Shown: one piece after another, positions 63,181-64,000 of the stretch
Layout of the letters: each line of letters starts with the position of its first letter
Numbering within the stretch: position 1 is the stretch's first letter
From: Flavobacteriaceae bacterium
GTDB taxonomy: Bacteria; Bacteroidota; Bacteroidia; Flavobacteriales; Flavobacteriaceae
Direction: 5' to 3'
Length of the DNA stretch: 64,000 nucleotides
Assembly: GCA_947457615.1 (NCBI GenBank)
Contig: CANGWK010000003.1
Span: 1 to 64,000, forward strand
The notes under the pieces: generated by a model
What the model was told of the DNA's origin: nothing
The model's database searches: none
Seen by the model: only the letters and a program-made list of their open reading frames with translations
Program-made: the position numbers and the translations under genes

Positions 63181-63536
63181 AAAAAACAATTTTTTTAACA
63201 ATAGCATTTATTTTTTTCGGATTAAATTCCAAAGCTCAAACTCAGTATTATACAGGTCAATGTGATGGAGATGCAATTGAAGCAAATATTTCTTGGAAAA
63301 CTAATGATGCTATAATAGGAAGCTATTACTTTATGTCAAACTCATCCAGGGTATATAAACTTTCAGGAACAAATTTTGTTGAAGGTGAAATAGAAATAGT
63401 TGAATCCTTTAATGGTAAAAGAACCGGAAATGGAACTTTGATTAAAACATTGAAAAAAGGTAAAATTGTTTGGAGTGGAAATATCTCTAATGTTGATGGT
63501 ACAAAATCATTTATTTATTTGACTCGTTCGAGATAA
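63177..63536 (+). CDS. Small secreted protein coupled to the M14-like gene
   Basis: The product is 119 residues with a signal peptide (MKKTIFLTIAFIFFGLNSKAQ). The mature part is beta-rich: YYTGQCDGDAIEANISWKTN, IIGSYYFMSNSSRVYKLSG and GKIVWSGNISNVDGTKSFIYL. Its ATG overlaps the preceding stop (ATGA), so it belongs to the same transcript as the broken M14-like gene. No known family was recognised. Confidence 0.7.
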   Translation: MKKTIFLTIAFIFFGLNSKAQTQYYTGQCDGDAIEANISWKTNDAIIGSYYFMSNSSRVYKLSGTNFVEGEIEIVESFNGKRTGNGTLIKTLKKGKIVWSGNISNVDGTKSFIYLTRSR

Positions 63537-63718
63537 CAAAACTATTTTCAAAAAGGTTTTGAAAGGAGATAAATGCATAAAAACATTCATTTTTAACTCA
63601 GTTAACATATTTGCAATGTATACCTACAAAGTAAATAAAACTAAAATCATATTAAAAAGATACGAATTTAAATCAAATTATTGATTTACTATTTTAATTA
63701 AACATACCATAAAAAAAA

Positions 63719-63991
63719 ATGAAAAAATTTATGCTTAACATCCAATTAGAAGGATTGGATAACGAAACAAGAATGAAATTACTTCCAAGAGAACAAGAAG
63801 TTGTAAAAGAGTTGGAACAAAACGGGACTATAGTAGATAACTTAATTAAACTTGACATGTCTGGAATATTCATTGTGATGATGGCAACGGACACAGAGGA
63901 TGTGCATTCAAAACTTTCAACTTTACCCTATTACCCATATATGAAAATTGAAATAATTCCTGTGAGGGTAGTCAATAGCATAAATCAATAA
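63719..63991 (+). CDS. YciI/muconolactone-isomerase-like small protein
   Basis: The 90-residue product resembles a dimeric alpha-beta (ferredoxin-like) barrel: MKKFMLNIQLEGLDNETRM, LPREQEVVKELEQNGTIV, IFIVMMATDTEDVHSKLSTL and PYYPYMKIEIIPVRVV. The order strand-helix-strand-strand-helix-strand, with PYYPYMKIEIIPV at the end, fits the muconolactone isomerase/YciI group. The substrate is unknown. The gene may belong to a longer operon beyond the window. Confidence 0.68.
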   Translation: MKKFMLNIQLEGLDNETRMKLLPREQEVVKELEQNGTIVDNLIKLDMSGIFIVMMATDTEDVHSKLSTLPYYPYMKIEIIPVRVVNSINQ

Positions 63992-64000
63992 TAATAATAC

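Overview
This window looks like chromosome of a member of the Bacteroidota, most likely Flavobacterium or a close relative. It is strongly A+T rich. It carries a SusC/SusD pair, a protein with a type IX secretion (T9SS) sorting domain, an S46 dipeptidyl-peptidase, divergent glutamine synthetases of types III and II, and an IcmF-type fused mutase. Many genes are preceded by the Bacteroidota -7 promoter element TAnnTTTG, and Shine-Dalgarno sequences are largely absent. No rRNA, phage, insertion sequence or CRISPR array was seen. The only tRNA found is tRNA-Tyr(GTA).

Layout. 1-7 kb: the 5' end of rpsL, a short Omp85-type outer-membrane protein and a SusC/SusD uptake pair closed by a terminator. 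7-20.7 kb: housekeeping genes (rlmB, rhomboid protease, rarA, a minus-strand run of a secreted protein, YjjG-type phosphatase and radC, then mpl, a TPR protein, the S46 peptidase, obg, a CNNM/CBS membrane protein, adk and hpt). 20.9-30.6 kb: purK-purE, a ParE-type toxin-antitoxin pair, an M3 peptidase, a DUF2071 + DCC-membrane protein pair, a UbiA-like membrane protein and gcvP. 30.9-35.8 kb: truncated haemoglobin, a KAS III enzyme with a methyltransferase and a glycosyltransferase, an MlaE/MlaF lipid transporter and tRNA-Tyr. 35.9-40.6 kb: a TlpA-like thioredoxin gene split by a frameshift at an A11 tract, an OmpA lipoprotein, a lipocalin-like lipoprotein and htpG. 40.9-42.9 kb: a small accessory patch with an acetyltransferase-like gene and a tiny partner, an XRE regulator without a usable start, DUF2721 and a triple 119-120 bp repeat. 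42.9-51.2 kb: purM, two tandem-OmpA proteins, glnN and glnA, a TerC protein and a lipoprotein. 51.2-64 kb: DUF1543, a 45-residue basic protein, a T9SS cargo protein, a GyrI-like protein, icmF, DUF4197, pyrF with a hydrolase, prfA, DUF6265, a broken M14-like zinc peptidase gene with a coupled secreted protein, and a YciI/muconolactone-isomerase-like protein.

How genes work together. Purine metabolism is scattered (purK-purE, purM, hpt, adk), as is pyrimidine synthesis (pyrF). Ammonia assimilation is concentrated in the divergent glnN/glnA pair, whose intergenic region carries candidate operator repeats. Envelope functions dominate the rest (Omp85, SusCD, OmpA proteins, lipoproteins, MlaEF, T9SS cargo).

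Most notable observations. (1) A previously overlooked M14-like carboxypeptidase gene carries an in-frame TGA inside its signal peptide. (2) The tlpA-like gene is split by a homopolymer frameshift. (3) A small acetyltransferase/partner/XRE patch carries two further in-frame stops. (4) Two families of intergenic hairpin repeats are present: a composite 110-130 bp element with conserved flanks and interchangeable cores, and a 9-base-phased hairpin family. (5) Several genes appear to have leaderless transcripts, with a fixed spacing between the -7 element and ATG.
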